From positions 1 through 64,000 of the forward strand of contig JAUQZE010000025.1 in NCBI GenBank assembly GCA_030587365.1: a stretch of DNA of 64,000 nt. Direction: 5' to 3'. Below are positions 35,797 through 45,371 of this stretch, piece by piece. A model generated the notes under the pieces. That model had not been told where the DNA came from and ran no database searches. It saw only the letters and a list, made by a program, of their open reading frames with translations. Origin of the DNA: Candidatus Freyarchaeota archaeon (GTDB taxonomy: Archaea; Asgardarchaeota; Jordiarchaeia; Jordiarchaeales; Jordiarchaeaceae). The position numbers and the translations under genes are program-made. The first letter of the stretch is position 1. Every line of letters begins with the position of its first letter.

Positions 35797-36833
35797 TTTT
35801 TAAAGAATAGGAACGATACAAATACTCTAGTCACAAGTTCTGCTATTCAAATTTTCTTTTACTAAAAAAGAGATGAACATCATTACTTTTAACTCATTTG
35901 CTGTAAAATTTATCTTTTGCTAAACAAGACTTTTTATTTATTCGAATCGAAACAATTGCATTTGTAGACTTTTTTGCAAAAAGAGGATATTAGCAATAAC
36001 GTAAGGCAATCAATTTCTATAGGAGCCAACAAATATACATCTCACGAAAGTACTGGCGATGTAATGGTTTCATTCGATTGAGCGTTTGGTTAAAGAAACA
36101 GGTTTTGAGGGGGAATAGGTTAATAGTTAATAGAGCTTAAAATCGAAAATGAATTTCTAAACTAATTTTCTCTGGATTTGCCAAATGAGTAAACCAGTAA
36201 AGTTAACCAGATGTATACTAGTGAACTAATATAGCACCAGGACTATTTTACTAGGGGAAGCGAAATAAGTTTTGTGGGTGCAAGCATATCCAGAAGTCTG
36301 AATATTTCGCCAGAGACGTCGTTGCAAAGGTGGCAAATAATGGTTGTTGGATAATCTATTATGATAATAGGTGGTTCCATTCCACAATAAGTCCCAATCT
36401 TTCCTTGGAAAAGTTAAGCTCAGAAGCGGGGATATCCCATGATCCTTCATCCAGCCTAAAAACAGGCTTTTTTACAAGTTATGGTTTTTCTCTTTTGAGT
36501 TATAAAAAATATTACGCAATTTCAGTTAAACCAAATACTTTATAATGAAATTTATTAAAATAATGATGAATTATAATAGACAAATTTATTAAATATTTAT
36601 ATGAAATAAATACAAAGAAAAAACACTTTCAGCCGAACACAAAATAAACAAGAGTTGCACTAATCCTAACCAAAGGCATTATTAACCGAGAATGAATTCA
36701 ATTATGTATCATTGATACAAAAAGGTTAAGTAATCGGCTGCACTGTATTTACTTATAAAACTCCTAAAGAGACTCTTGGGGGGTTTAAATAGTAAATTCT
36801 GAAAGGACGCTTGGAGCCTTTTGAGGTGAAAGA
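35797..36833. other. Long spacer, mostly non-coding
   Basis: About 1 kb between the HEAT and Roadblock genes. One frame (36255-36545 +) is listed separately as a possible relic. The rest is AT-rich with several TATA-like stretches and no recognised RNA, repeat or gene. The GAGGTGA ribosome site of the next gene begins at 36824. Confidence 0.4.
36255..36545 (+). pseudogene. Possible gene relic (unrecognised)
   Basis: A 96-codon frame without internal stop reads KRNKFCGCKHIQKSEYFARD, continues with VANNGCWIIYYDNRW and ends with YKKYYAISVKPNTL. Its amino-acid usage looks protein-like, but no ATG or ribosome site precedes it; only a GTG at 36330 would start it. It may be the tail of a broken gene. 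Unrecognised. Confidence 0.2.
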
Positions 36834-37199
36834 ATGACCACAACAGTTGAATTGAAAACGGAGCAATCATTTCTTAACGAGACTCTTGAAGAATTACAGT
36901 TCTCAAGTGGATTAGACGTTGCGATTATTGATATGGATGGAAACATTAAAGCCAGCAAACTTAGGTATGGTAAATCGGATGGAATCGGCAAGATAATTGT
37001 TGAAATCCTAGAAAAAAACAAAAAGATTGCAGAGATCTTCTCAACGGGAAATATTGAAGAGTACGTTGTTCACGGGAAGAACGGTTACACCTTGGTAAAA
37101 GTGTCCGGTTCGCACATCTTGGTTGTTTCGGGGTTAAAAGAGCACCAGCTCGGTTTAGCACTACTCAAGTTGAGGCAAATGGGGAATAATCCGGAATAA
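36834..37199 (+). CDS. Roadblock/LC7-like protein
   Basis: 121 residues with the longin-like Roadblock fold: helix (about 10-25), strand VAIIDMDGNIKASKL, a long helix, YTLVKVSGSHILVVSG as the central strands, and a final helix LGLALLKLRQM. Roadblock proteins are scaffolds or regulators of small GTPases, and archaeal paralogues often sit near GTPases or signalling genes. No GTPase is adjacent here. ATG 36834 follows GAGGTGA. Convergent with the second Roadblock gene, which suggests they may heterodimerise (inference). Confidence 0.65.
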   Translation: MTTTVELKTEQSFLNETLEELQFSSGLDVAIIDMDGNIKASKLRYGKSDGIGKIIVEILEKNKKIAEIFSTGNIEEYVVHGKNGYTLVKVSGSHILVVSGLKEHQLGLALLKLRQMGNNPE

Positions 37200-37271
37200 T
37201 CCACAGAAGAAAAGTTTTGTTGGAACAATATCGACAACAAAAAACAGAACACTAATTAAAATAGAGGTTTT

Positions 37272-37652
37272 TTAGATTTGTTTTAATATTTCTTGAATTT
37301 TTTGACTCGCCCTTCTCATTTCGAGAAGTACGAGTCCCAAATTTGAGTCGGGATTTGTTATTGCAGATAGTAGCGTCGAACCCCCTACTTCACATATGAT
37401 TATGTCTCCCTTGGAGGCGCTAATTATGACCTTATCGAGCGAACCTCGATCTAACTCGTTAACAGACCTGTTGCCAATATTCAGCACGGCAGCACTCATG
37501 GCGCCAACAATTCCCTCGTCGGCGTTTTTGGGTAGCGCCGACGCTAAAACCAAACCATCCGTCCTTACTATCGCAGAAGCAATTATTTGAGGATCCGCCC
37601 TACTCATTTCTTTTAAAGCAGCTTCGAACTCTGAGCGCCATGTCTTGGACAA
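37272..37652 (-). CDS. Roadblock/LC7 domain protein
   Basis: 126 residues, a clear Roadblock/LC7 domain. It has a first helix (WRSEFEAALKEMSRADPQI), ASAIVRTDGLVLASALP as the first hairpin, GAMSAAVLNIGNRSVNEL as the central helix, KVIISASKGDIIICEVG and LLSAITNPDSNLGLVLLEMR. These proteins dimerise and can bind or activate Ras-like GTPases. Compared with its neighbour at 36834 it is the more canonical copy. No GTPase in the window is a clear partner apart from the clipped Era-like gene at the far end. Confidence 0.82.
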   Translation of the reverse strand: MSKTWRSEFEAALKEMSRADPQIIASAIVRTDGLVLASALPKNADEGIVGAMSAAVLNIGNRSVNELDRGSLDKVIISASKGDIIICEVGGSTLLSAITNPDSNLGLVLLEMRRASQKIQEILKQI

Positions 37653-37909
37653 TAAAAAGCCTCCTCAAGCTTACACTGTTCAAAATATTAGTGAATGTCT
37701 CCTAATTAAAAAGGTTACCTATTTAATTTTTGGAAACCGGCTTCCAATATTTTGCAGAGATTTTTGCCAAAAAAAGTGTCCATTACCCCTTTAACTGTTT
37801 GGATAACTCAATATTCTCGAATAATTTTTATAATGTTATAAGAATTTGTTCTATCATGGTAGATGAATATATTAATTATTTTGAATTATTCTCTTTTTGA
37901 GAGGGTTGT

Positions 37910-37933
37910 AGTCTAAGTAGTCAGGGGTAGACT
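37910..37933. repeat. Hairpin at the 3' end of tnpB element
   Basis: AGTCTA...TAGACT, a 6-base stem with a 12-base loop, overlaps the final TAG of the tnpB frame (37913-37915). It resembles an IS200/IS605 right-end hairpin. Confidence 0.5.
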
Positions 37934-39152
37934 TACGTAGACTTGGGGCTTCAGCGCATCATTTAGACCCCTCGCGAGTTCATCGGGGTCACTCCGCTCC
38001 GCCTCAATCAAGGGCAACCCGCCCGCGAGTGTGGCGTCGAACCACTCCTTTCGCGGGGAAGCTCCTCTCATCCTTAGGTAAATGTTTATGCTGGCGTTCA
38101 GCTGTCTGTCGATTCTCAGTCCGCAGAACCGGCACTCGAAAACCTTTTCGCTCCTTAGGGCTTTGGATTTCCCCGCATCTGCTGCAGGTTTTCGAGGTGT
38201 AAAAAGGACTGACTTCAGCAACCGGCGCCAGGTTTCGAACCAGGGAAACGAGCTTTCGCCAGTCTGTTTGGTTCAGCTCCCGGTTCCACCGTTTTTTGTG
38301 TTTTCTGTTCATTTGCTGCTTTTCCAGTTTTTCAAACCCGTGCTGTGCCGCCGGGAAGGAAGCTATCCGCCTGGCGATTTGTTGTAGGTAGTTTTTCACC
38401 CGGTTTCTGCACCTTTTTCCATATTTTCGGTAGAGCTGTTTTCCTCTCCTTCTGTTTTTGGAGTATACTTGGTTTATGGTGCGCATCTTGTTATCGTAGG
38501 TTGTGTGGAGGGTGTGCAGCGGTTTTAGGTCGATTTTTATCCAGCCGTGGCTGGGGGAGAAGCCGTCCACTGAGAACTTGTTTGAGTCCCAGCCGATCCG
38601 TTCGGCGGGCTTATTTTGTTCCGTGTGTTTGGTTTCTGTGGGTAAGTGGATTTTGGTGCGGGTTAGTGTGGGTTCTCCGATTTTTCCTTTTAGGGAGAAG
38701 TATCTTTTCGACAAGTCGATGTTCACGTGTTCTTGTGGTTTTATTGTTATGCGTATTTTTTCTCCGCTGATTTTCATAAGCGTCTGTTTGACTCTCACGA
38801 AGCAGCGTTTGACAACGGGTTTTTTCCGTTTGCGGTTTCCTCTAACATAGTTTTTCTTCCACGAGTTGATTATGGAGAACGCGGTTCTCAGAGCGGAGTC
38901 CACCCAGTGCGCAGCGTACTCCCAACCAGTCAAGTACTGGTTCCTCATCGTTTTCTTGAATGAGTAGCTGGGAATCGTGGGCAGCAACCTTTTCTGTTTC
39001 TTCCTCCTGATGGTTTTCTCTTTCCACTGGATTTGGTTCCAGACAGCCCCGATCATCTGGTTTAGAATATTCTTATAGGAGTAAAAGAATTGGTCCAACG
39101 AGAGATTATGCGGGACGCTGTAGGTTTTAAACGTCAGAACCAACCTCACCAA
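37913..39152 (-). pseudogene. tnpB-like RNA-guided nuclease with frameshift
   Basis: TnpB of about 413 codons if one frameshift is repaired. The first frame (39152 down) has the RuvC core IGWDSNKFSVDGF (Asp I), HGFEKLEKQQMNRKHK (Glu) and the first zinc pair SKTCSRCGEIQ. Near 38120-38150, within GCGAAAAGGTTTTCGAG, it slips by one base. The other frame then supplies FECRFCGLRIDRQLNASINI and a normal tail ending at 37913. The RuvC III motif reads DRQLNAS where many TnpBs have RDxNA. No TnpA is nearby. Start TTG/GTG. Either a recent mutation inactivated it, or the A/T run allows slippage. Confidence 0.78.
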
Positions 39153-39279
39153 TATATATCAGGATAAAAGTATTTAAAGACCCAGAATTGAAAATAATTA
39201 TGAAAGAACAGTAGTATCCTCTGCAATAATGTCTATGTATGTCTACTTAAAATAAAGCAGTTACGAAGGCGGTAGTCTA

Positions 39280-40620
39280 GTGATTAGGTTGAGTTATGAT
39301 AGGGGAACAATTTTGATTCATGGTGGAAGGGTTCCAAACGCTTATTGGGACTCTCGTTCAAACGCATACAGAGCCCTTGCAATTTATTATTCCGATATTG
39401 TGAATTATCTTCAACTCTCGAAAATGGATTTTTCTGATAATGTTTTAGATCTGGTTCCCTGCCCTGTTTTTAGTTCTGCTATAGAGCTAAGGGATTACCA
39501 GGAAGACGCTTTACATGCTTGGCTTGAAGCTGGTAAAAGGGGAGTCATCGTTTTGCCAACGGGAGCGGGGAAAACAATTGTTGCTTTAAAAGCCATATCT
39601 CTGCTCAGCGAACCTACCCTGATCTGTGTTCCAACACTGGACTTGATAGAACAGTGGCAGTCTCAATTATCAGAAGAATTCAAAATAAAAGTCGGGGTCT
39701 ATGGAGGAGGGGTTCATGAATTGGAGCCAATTACTGTTGCAACCTATGACACCGCATATTTGCGAGCTGAAGAACTGGGAAACAAGTTTACTTTCGTTAT
39801 ATTCGACGAGGTGCACCACCTACCGGCGCCGGGTTACATGAATATAGCTGAAATGCTGGTGGCGCCCTATCGTATGGGTCTCACAGCCACCTATGAAAGA
39901 GAAGACGGCTTGCATTCAGAATTAGACAGGCTGGTAGGAGGAAAAATTTTTGAATTAGCTATTGGGGAATTGGTCGGTGAGCATCTAGCAGATTTTGTTG
40001 TTGAGAAAATAATTGTAGATTTAACGCCGAAAGAAAAAAAGGAGTATGAAAAGGAATACAAGATTTATTTGGACTATCTAGCCACAAGCAACATATCCTT
40101 AAAATCCCCGGGAGATTTTAGGAAGCTAGTGCTTAGGAGTGGAAGGGATCCGAGAGCTAGAGAGGCCTTACTTGCAAGGCACCACGCTCGAGTGATAGCT
40201 TTGAACGCCTCCTCCAAAATGGATGTTCTGAGGGATATTCTAGAAAAACATATGGGGGATAGAATATTGATTTTTACTGAGTACAATGATTTGGTGTATA
40301 CAATATCTAGGAAATTTCTCATTCCCTCCATCACTCATAAAACGCCGAAAAACGAGAGAGTTGAAAACCTAGACAAATTTAGAAGAGGTAATTACAATAT
40401 TATCGTCACCTCCAAAGTTTTGGATGAGGGCGTGGATGTGCCTGAAGCGAGTGTGGGTGTGATTCTTAGTGGAACTGGAAGCAAAAGAGAATTTGTACAG
40501 AGATTGGGGAGAATTCTCAGAAAGAAGGAAAACAAATCTGCGGTACTCTACGAAATAATCACCAAAGCCACATCAGAAGTCGCCACATCCAGAAAGAGAA
40601 GAGCAGCAATAGAGGATTAG
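39280..40620 (+). CDS. xpb: XPB/Rad25 DNA helicase
   Basis: 446-residue SF2 helicase. An N-terminal damage-recognition-like domain precedes LPTGAGKT (Walker A, 95-99), DEVH (176-179), LTATYEREDG with the XPB RED motif (207-209), and RRGNYNIIVTSKVLDEGVDVPEAS and QRLGRILRK as motifs V-VI. Archaeal XPB unwinds DNA around damage, and with Bax1 it forms a repair helicase-nuclease. A GTG start at 39280 follows a poor GGCGG ribosome site. The stop is two bases upstream of the Bax1 ATG. Confidence 0.92.
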   Translation: MIRLSYDRGTILIHGGRVPNAYWDSRSNAYRALAIYYSDIVNYLQLSKMDFSDNVLDLVPCPVFSSAIELRDYQEDALHAWLEAGKRGVIVLPTGAGKTIVALKAISLLSEPTLICVPTLDLIEQWQSQLSEEFKIKVGVYGGGVHELEPITVATYDTAYLRAEELGNKFTFVIFDEVHHLPAPGYMNIAEMLVAPYRMGLTATYEREDGLHSELDRLVGGKIFELAIGELVGEHLADFVVEKIIVDLTPKEKKEYEKEYKIYLDYLATSNISLKSPGDFRKLVLRSGRDPRAREALLARHHARVIALNASSKMDVLRDILEKHMGDRILIFTEYNDLVYTISRKFLIPSITHKTPKNERVENLDKFRRGNYNIIVTSKVLDEGVDVPEASVGVILSGTGSKREFVQRLGRILRKKENKSAVLYEIITKATSEVATSRKRRAAIED

Positions 40621-40622
40621 CG

Positions 40623-42161
40623 ATGCTGCCTACTGAACTTTTAATTTCCAAGGTTTGGGGAAAAAGCATAACACCTATTTTCTCCCCTCTTAATGAGGAA
40701 CAGACAGCCGTTGCGGCTGAAATTATAAAAACCTTCAAAGAATATAAGGGAAGAAAGCAGGGCGAGTTATCAGAGGTGCTTGACGAGTTTGAAGAGGGAC
40801 TCAATTACAGGTTTATCCGTGGATTACGGGTTCTTCTGGAAAGAAGATGCAGATTCGAAAGCGTGAGTCCCCTGAACCCTGTGGAAGCCAGAAGAATAGT
40901 GTTTGAAGAATCCAACAAGTTGGGTTTAGTTACCAACGAGGAGAAAAGAGTAAAGGTAATAAACACCGCAGCATCCACTCTCGGGGTTACTGTCGACGAT
41001 TTGGAGGAGTCACTATGGGCGGACTACGAGTCTGAACTGATACTCAGTGAGTTTAACGAAATCGAACCCATTGAACTTCTAAAATGGTACAATCTCGCTC
41101 TGGCTCAAACCCTACTATTCAGCGCCACAAACATGGAGATCAAAGTTAAATCGGGTTACCAAGAGCTTTTCAGAGCGATAAAATATTATAGGCTAATGTA
41201 CACAGCAGAATCACGCGACGACAGCTTTCTAATAAACATAGACGGACCAGTGTCTCTTCTAAAGCTAACCGAACGCTACGGCACATCAATGGCAAAAATT
41301 CTCCCATCGATTATTTCAGGCAAGGAATGGCAAATAAAGGCAAATATACTAAGAAAAGGCCTACAGAAGAACCCTCGAATTTACGAGTTCATAATGGATG
41401 AAAGAGAAGGAGACAAATTAATGACCAGAAACATTGTAGAGACAGAGCAATTCGACAGCCGAGTGGAAGAAGACTTCTACCACAGATTCAAAGCCCTGAA
41501 AACCGGCTGGACAATAACCAGAGAACCCGAACCTCTGATAAGCGGGCTAACAGTAATGGTACCCGATTTCGGCTTCGAGAAAGAAGGCATGAAAATGCTC
41601 ATGGAGATAGTAGGATTCTGGACAGAAAAATACCTAGAAAGAAAAATCGCTAAACTAGAAAAAATCAACCAGGAACTAATCCTAGCCGTCGACGAAAACC
41701 TAGCCTGCTCATCCTTCGAAAACATCCCAGGCAAAATAATATACTACAAGAAGAAAGTACCCCTAAAACCAGTAGTCGAAATACTAAAGAAACTCGAACA
41801 AAGCAAAGAAAACCAAGACATCGCAAAGCTAACAATCGCCACAATCCAACTCAAAGAAGACGTAGTACCCCTAAAAGAAATAGCCACAAAACACAAAGTC
41901 AGCCTAGAAGCAATCAGAAAAACCATCAACGTAAAAGGATACACACTAGTCGGAAACACAATGATAAGCGACAAGATGCTAGAGAAACTAGGCGAAGAGC
42001 TAGAAAAACTCTCCATAAAAACCCGCACCGAAGCAGCAGAACTTTTCAAGAAAAACGGCATAACCGAAGTAGACCGCTTACTCGAAGCCCTAGGTTACAG
42101 AGCTACCTGGACTTCATTAGACACGGAGAATGTGCCCATAACCAAATTCAAGAAAGAATAA
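40623..42161 (+). CDS. bax1: Bax1 (DUF790) XPB-associated nuclease
   Basis: 512 residues. The opening LPTELLISKVWGKSITPIFSP is typical of DUF790/Bax1. The nuclease centre VPDFGFEKEG...LMEIVGFWTEKYL (near 314-335) is a PD...E-x-V arrangement of the PD-(D/E)xK class. It partners XPB (directly upstream, 2-base gap) in incising damaged DNA. The 3' half of the gene changes to A/C-ending codons, while the 5' half is mixed. Full family length. Confidence 0.9.
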   Translation: MLPTELLISKVWGKSITPIFSPLNEEQTAVAAEIIKTFKEYKGRKQGELSEVLDEFEEGLNYRFIRGLRVLLERRCRFESVSPLNPVEARRIVFEESNKLGLVTNEEKRVKVINTAASTLGVTVDDLEESLWADYESELILSEFNEIEPIELLKWYNLALAQTLLFSATNMEIKVKSGYQELFRAIKYYRLMYTAESRDDSFLINIDGPVSLLKLTERYGTSMAKILPSIISGKEWQIKANILRKGLQKNPRIYEFIMDEREGDKLMTRNIVETEQFDSRVEEDFYHRFKALKTGWTITREPEPLISGLTVMVPDFGFEKEGMKMLMEIVGFWTEKYLERKIAKLEKINQELILAVDENLACSSFENIPGKIIYYKKKVPLKPVVEILKKLEQSKENQDIAKLTIATIQLKEDVVPLKEIATKHKVSLEAIRKTINVKGYTLVGNTMISDKMLEKLGEELEKLSIKTRTEAAELFKKNGITEVDRLLEALGYRATWTSLDTENVPITKFKKE

Positions 42162-42356
42162 ATTTTTTCTGACCAGTATCCATGGAATTGAAAATATGAA
42201 TGTGAGGTAATTACATTATCGAGGCATAAAGGGTCTATATTAAATTGTTATTATCGGCGATATTTTCTACAGGCAGGCGAAAAACCTTTGAAGTTTTATG
42301 TTACCGCCAAAACCTATGATAACTCGACAATCACAAATTGGCGGATACCATTACCG

Positions 42357-42372
42357 AAAAATATACATATTA
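42357..42372 (+). promoter_or_regulatory. TATA-like promoter for ferredoxin-AOR operon
   Basis: AAAAATATACATATTA lies about 65 bases before the ferredoxin ATG in the 272-base spacer after Bax1. It would give a leader of roughly 35-40 bases with GAGGATGA as ribosome site. Confidence 0.45.
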
Positions 42373-42433
42373 AACCGCCCCTACTATCCTATCACAAAGA
42401 GGTGTGGGAATTAGCTAATATGAGGATGATAGT

Positions 42434-42859
42434 ATGGTACGTAGGTTGGCCGTCGTAGACTTGGATCGATGTACAGGCTGCCAGCTGTGTATGATAAACT
42501 GCAGTCGCAGGTTTGGTGTTGGTGGTTTTGGTAAGAGTACTATTCATGTAAAATCGGCTGGCGGTGTTGAGAGAGGTTTTGTTGTTGTTGTTTGCAGAGC
42601 ATGTAAGGAACCCGCTCCTTGTGCGAAAGCATGTCCTGTAAATGCGCTCGAATCTAGGAAAGGTCTGGGTGTCACTTTGAACAAGGACAAGTGTATTAGT
42701 TGCGGGAAGTGTGTTGAGGCTTGTCCTATGGGTGCAGTTTTTTGGGATGAGGAAATTGATAAGCCAGCTATATGTGTGTATTGTGGGATTTGTGCGAAGT
42801 ACTGCCCTCATGGTGTTATAGCTTGGGAGGAAATAAAAACGGGGAGTGTGGTGAGTTAA
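42434..42859 (+). CDS. Four-cluster [4Fe-4S] ferredoxin, AOR partner
   Basis: 141-residue iron-sulfur electron carrier with four Cys clusters: CTGCQLCMINC (near 13), CRACKEPAPCAKACP (near 56), CISCGKCVEACP (near 83) and CVYCGICAKYCP (near 110). It resembles the small polyferredoxin subunit of oxidoreductases and precedes an aldehyde:ferredoxin oxidoreductase without a gap, so it is the probable electron acceptor or mediator. ATG 42434 follows GAGGATGA. Strong G/T-rich coding strand. Confidence 0.88.
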   Translation: MVRRLAVVDLDRCTGCQLCMINCSRRFGVGGFGKSTIHVKSAGGVERGFVVVVCRACKEPAPCAKACPVNALESRKGLGVTLNKDKCISCGKCVEACPMGAVFWDEEIDKPAICVYCGICAKYCPHGVIAWEEIKTGSVVS

Positions 42860-44617
42860 TTGTCTGAATTTTTGCCTTCGAATGTTTTGTATGTTGATTT
42901 ATCTAAGCATCTTCATAAGACGGAGAATAGGCATGAACTTTTTGAGGAGTATATTGGGGGTACTGGTGTGGCTACGCAGTTGTTGCTGGAGGAGTGTGAG
43001 AAGGGCGCTGATCCGCTCGGTCCGGGTAACGTAGTAGTTTTTGCTGTGGGTCCCTTAGTTAATCTTTATCCTATGGCTTCGAAGACTGTGGCTATGTTTA
43101 AGTCTCCTCATACTGGGAATCTGGGTGAAAGTCATGCTGGTGGTAGGAGTGCGGTGGCTATTAGGTCTGCGGGTTATGGCGCGATAGTGATTAAGGGGGT
43201 TAGTGAGAGCCCGGTTTACCTTGCCATTCATGGGGATAAGGTGTTTTTCAGGGACGCTTCGGCTTATTGGGATATGGAGAGCACACAAACTGTTGGTAGG
43301 ATTATCAGGGAGAATGAGCCGGGTTCGGGTGTTAGAACAATTATGAGGATTGGTAAGGCGGGGGAGAAACTTGTCACATACGCTAGTTTGGTTACTGAGA
43401 CTTACAGGCATTTTGGTAGATTAGGGTTGGGGGCGGTTTTTGGAAGCAAAAGGCTGAAGGCGGTTCTGGTGTCGGGTAAGAAGATTGCCCGGGTAGCGGA
43501 TATGAGACTGTATAGGGAAGTTTATGACACTTTATTCAATCAGCAGACGAAGTCTTCTGCGTTGCAGAAATATCATGATTTGGGAACCGCTTCTAACATT
43601 CTGGTGTTGAATGAATTGAAGGGATTGCCGACAAGAAATTTGAAGGAACCGTGTTTTGAGGATGCGGAGGAAATCTCGGGAGAAAATTTGGCTGAGAAGT
43701 TTCTGGGTCGCCGAGTGGCGTGTGCCCATTGTCCTGTGGCCTGCATACATTTGGCAACGCTGAGGGAGCCCTACGTGGATGAGTCTTACTTTTATAAGAC
43801 TACCTGGGTTTCCTACGATTATGAGCTGTTATATGCTCTCGGCTGCATGTTAGGAGTTTCGAGTGTTCATGGTGCCTTGAAACTTTTTGATGCTGTTGAA
43901 AAGTGGGGTTTGGATGCTATGAGCACTGGTGTCGTTCTTGCTTGGGCTACGGAGGCGGTCGAGAAGGAACTCGTAACAAAAGAAGAGACTCTGGGAATAG
44001 AGCCCAAATGGGGTGATTATGAAACCTACCTTAAAATGATGGGATTAATAGTGGAGCAGCCGAACGAATTTTACAAGCTTCTAGCTAGAGGAGTGGATAA
44101 AGCGGCGGAGAGGTATGGAGGCCTAGAATTTGCGCTAGCAATGGGTGGAAACGAGATGGCGGGGTACCACACTGGCCCAGCAGGCTACGTGGGGTTCTAT
44201 ACGGGGGCGAGACACAGCCACCTAGACTCGGCAGGCTACGGTGTGGATCAGAAGGAGGTTGGCAAAACTGAAGGACTGACTCCACAAAGCATCGTTGATA
44301 AACTTTTCAAGGAAGAGGTTTGGCGTCAGATATTGTCCAGTCTTGTGATATGCTTCTTCGCCAGGGGTGTGTACACGCCAGACATAGTTATTAAAGCGTT
44401 GAAAACGGTGGATCTAAACTTCAGTGAAGAGGAATTGATGAAAATTGGAGAAAAAATTCTCAAAGAGAAGTATAAATTCAAGCTCCAAGAAGGATTTGAC
44501 TTCAACAAACTGAGAATACCCTCAAAAATACTGGAAATCGAATCTCCAAACAAAACAATAAAAAGGGAAACCATAGAGGAAGCAATCAAACTCTACGCCG
44601 ATAGAGTAAAAGCTTGA
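42860..44617 (+). CDS. Aldehyde ferredoxin oxidoreductase family protein
   Basis: 585-residue tungsten/molybdopterin enzyme. YIGGTGVATQLL and GAGAVFGSK-like LGAVFGSKRLKAV bind the pterin cofactor in the family, CAHCPVACIH (near 290) and a later Cys (SLVICFFAR) ligate the [4Fe-4S] cluster, and GPAGYVGFYTGARHSHLD fits the C-terminal core. It oxidises aldehydes to acids, passing electrons to ferredoxin; related forms act on other substrates, so specificity is open. Start TTG at 42860, immediately after the ferredoxin. Codon endings switch from G/T in the first half to A/C near 44 kb. Confidence 0.88.
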   Translation: MSEFLPSNVLYVDLSKHLHKTENRHELFEEYIGGTGVATQLLLEECEKGADPLGPGNVVVFAVGPLVNLYPMASKTVAMFKSPHTGNLGESHAGGRSAVAIRSAGYGAIVIKGVSESPVYLAIHGDKVFFRDASAYWDMESTQTVGRIIRENEPGSGVRTIMRIGKAGEKLVTYASLVTETYRHFGRLGLGAVFGSKRLKAVLVSGKKIARVADMRLYREVYDTLFNQQTKSSALQKYHDLGTASNILVLNELKGLPTRNLKEPCFEDAEEISGENLAEKFLGRRVACAHCPVACIHLATLREPYVDESYFYKTTWVSYDYELLYALGCMLGVSSVHGALKLFDAVEKWGLDAMSTGVVLAWATEAVEKELVTKEETLGIEPKWGDYETYLKMMGLIVEQPNEFYKLLARGVDKAAERYGGLEFALAMGGNEMAGYHTGPAGYVGFYTGARHSHLDSAGYGVDQKEVGKTEGLTPQSIVDKLFKEEVWRQILSSLVICFFARGVYTPDIVIKALKTVDLNFSEEELMKIGEKILKEKYKFKLQEGFDFNKLRIPSKILEIESPNKTIKRETIEEAIKLYADRVKA

Positions 44618-44668
44618 ACTCACCACGTCTCAGAAACTCTTTCCTCTTTTTTTAAAAACCTCAAATAA

Positions 44669-45226
44669 TTAGCTCCGAGTAATACCAAGCTCCGTCAAAG
44701 TCTTAAGCACATTCTCAACAGCAGTATAAATCTCATCCTCCCTCTTCGCGCCGGTAATAACTAATTTTCCAGTGGTGAATAGAAGTAGTACAACCTTGGG
44801 ATCTTTCATTCGGTATATAAGTCCCGGAAATTGCTCCGGTTCGTACATGACGTCGGGGAGCGTGTAGGCTGCAAGCTCTAGATTGAGGGCGGTTCCCAGA
44901 CTCGCGGAAGCCACAATGTTCTGAACTTGGATCACTGGCTCCTTGGTCGTATCAACAATCCCCGCCTCTCGCAATTCGGTTACTATACTGTTAACTGCTT
45001 TATAGACATCCTTCTCACTCTTACTTCCGGTGCACACCATCTTTCCTGAGCTGAAAATTAATGTTGCGGTTTTTGGTTTTTCCAGTCGGTAGACAAGTCC
45101 GGGGAATTGCTCTGGATCGTATTCCACGTTTAGTACGGATCTTGCTACTTTTTCGAGGTCGATTCTCTGGTCTAGGGTTACCGATGCGACTACATTTTCT
45201 ATGTGGACGAATTCTACTTTTGGCAT
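44669..45226 (-). CDS. tbp: TATA-binding protein
   Basis: 185-residue TBP of two direct repeats. Repeat 1 holds VHIENVVASVTLDQRIDLE, PEQFPGLVYRLEKP and ATLIFSSGKMVCTGSKS. Repeat 2 holds VQNIVASASLGTALNLE, PEQFPGLIYRMKDP and VVLLLFTTGKLVITGAK. These are the DNA-binding saddle features. It recruits TFB and RNA polymerase to promoters. GGGGAG precedes the ATG, and a TATA-like box lies about 95 bases upstream. A truncated copy of the first repeat lies at 47346-47546. Confidence 0.97.
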   Translation of the reverse strand: MPKVEFVHIENVVASVTLDQRIDLEKVARSVLNVEYDPEQFPGLVYRLEKPKTATLIFSSGKMVCTGSKSEKDVYKAVNSIVTELREAGIVDTTKEPVIQVQNIVASASLGTALNLELAAYTLPDVMYEPEQFPGLIYRMKDPKVVLLLFTTGKLVITGAKREDEIYTAVENVLKTLTELGITRS

Positions 45227-45318
45227 TTGTGCTCCCCTATGATTTTTAGTTTCACGCTCTTTTGTGAGACGTAGTTATGCGTCAATTAATTTTAATTTCG
45301 TCAGTGTAAGGTTTTTTT

Positions 45319-45330
45319 GTTTATAAATAG
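45319..45330 (-). promoter_or_regulatory. TATA-like box of tbp
   Basis: CTATTTATAAAC on the minus strand lies upstream of the tbp ATG (45226). It gives a leader of roughly 65-70 bases with GGGGAG at its end. Confidence 0.45.
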
Positions 45331-45371
45331 TACGCTTCCTCTTAAGTTTATATGGCTGTTGGATACGGTGT

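Noticed and set aside
38215..38250. GGTTTCGAACC resembling a tRNA T-loop
   Set aside because: Part of the tnpB coding sequence. No cloverleaf can be drawn.
42392..42811. 139-codon frame antisense to the ferredoxin gene
   Set aside because: Antisense of a clear four-cluster ferredoxin. Its threonine-rich composition is a by-product of the G/T-rich coding strand.
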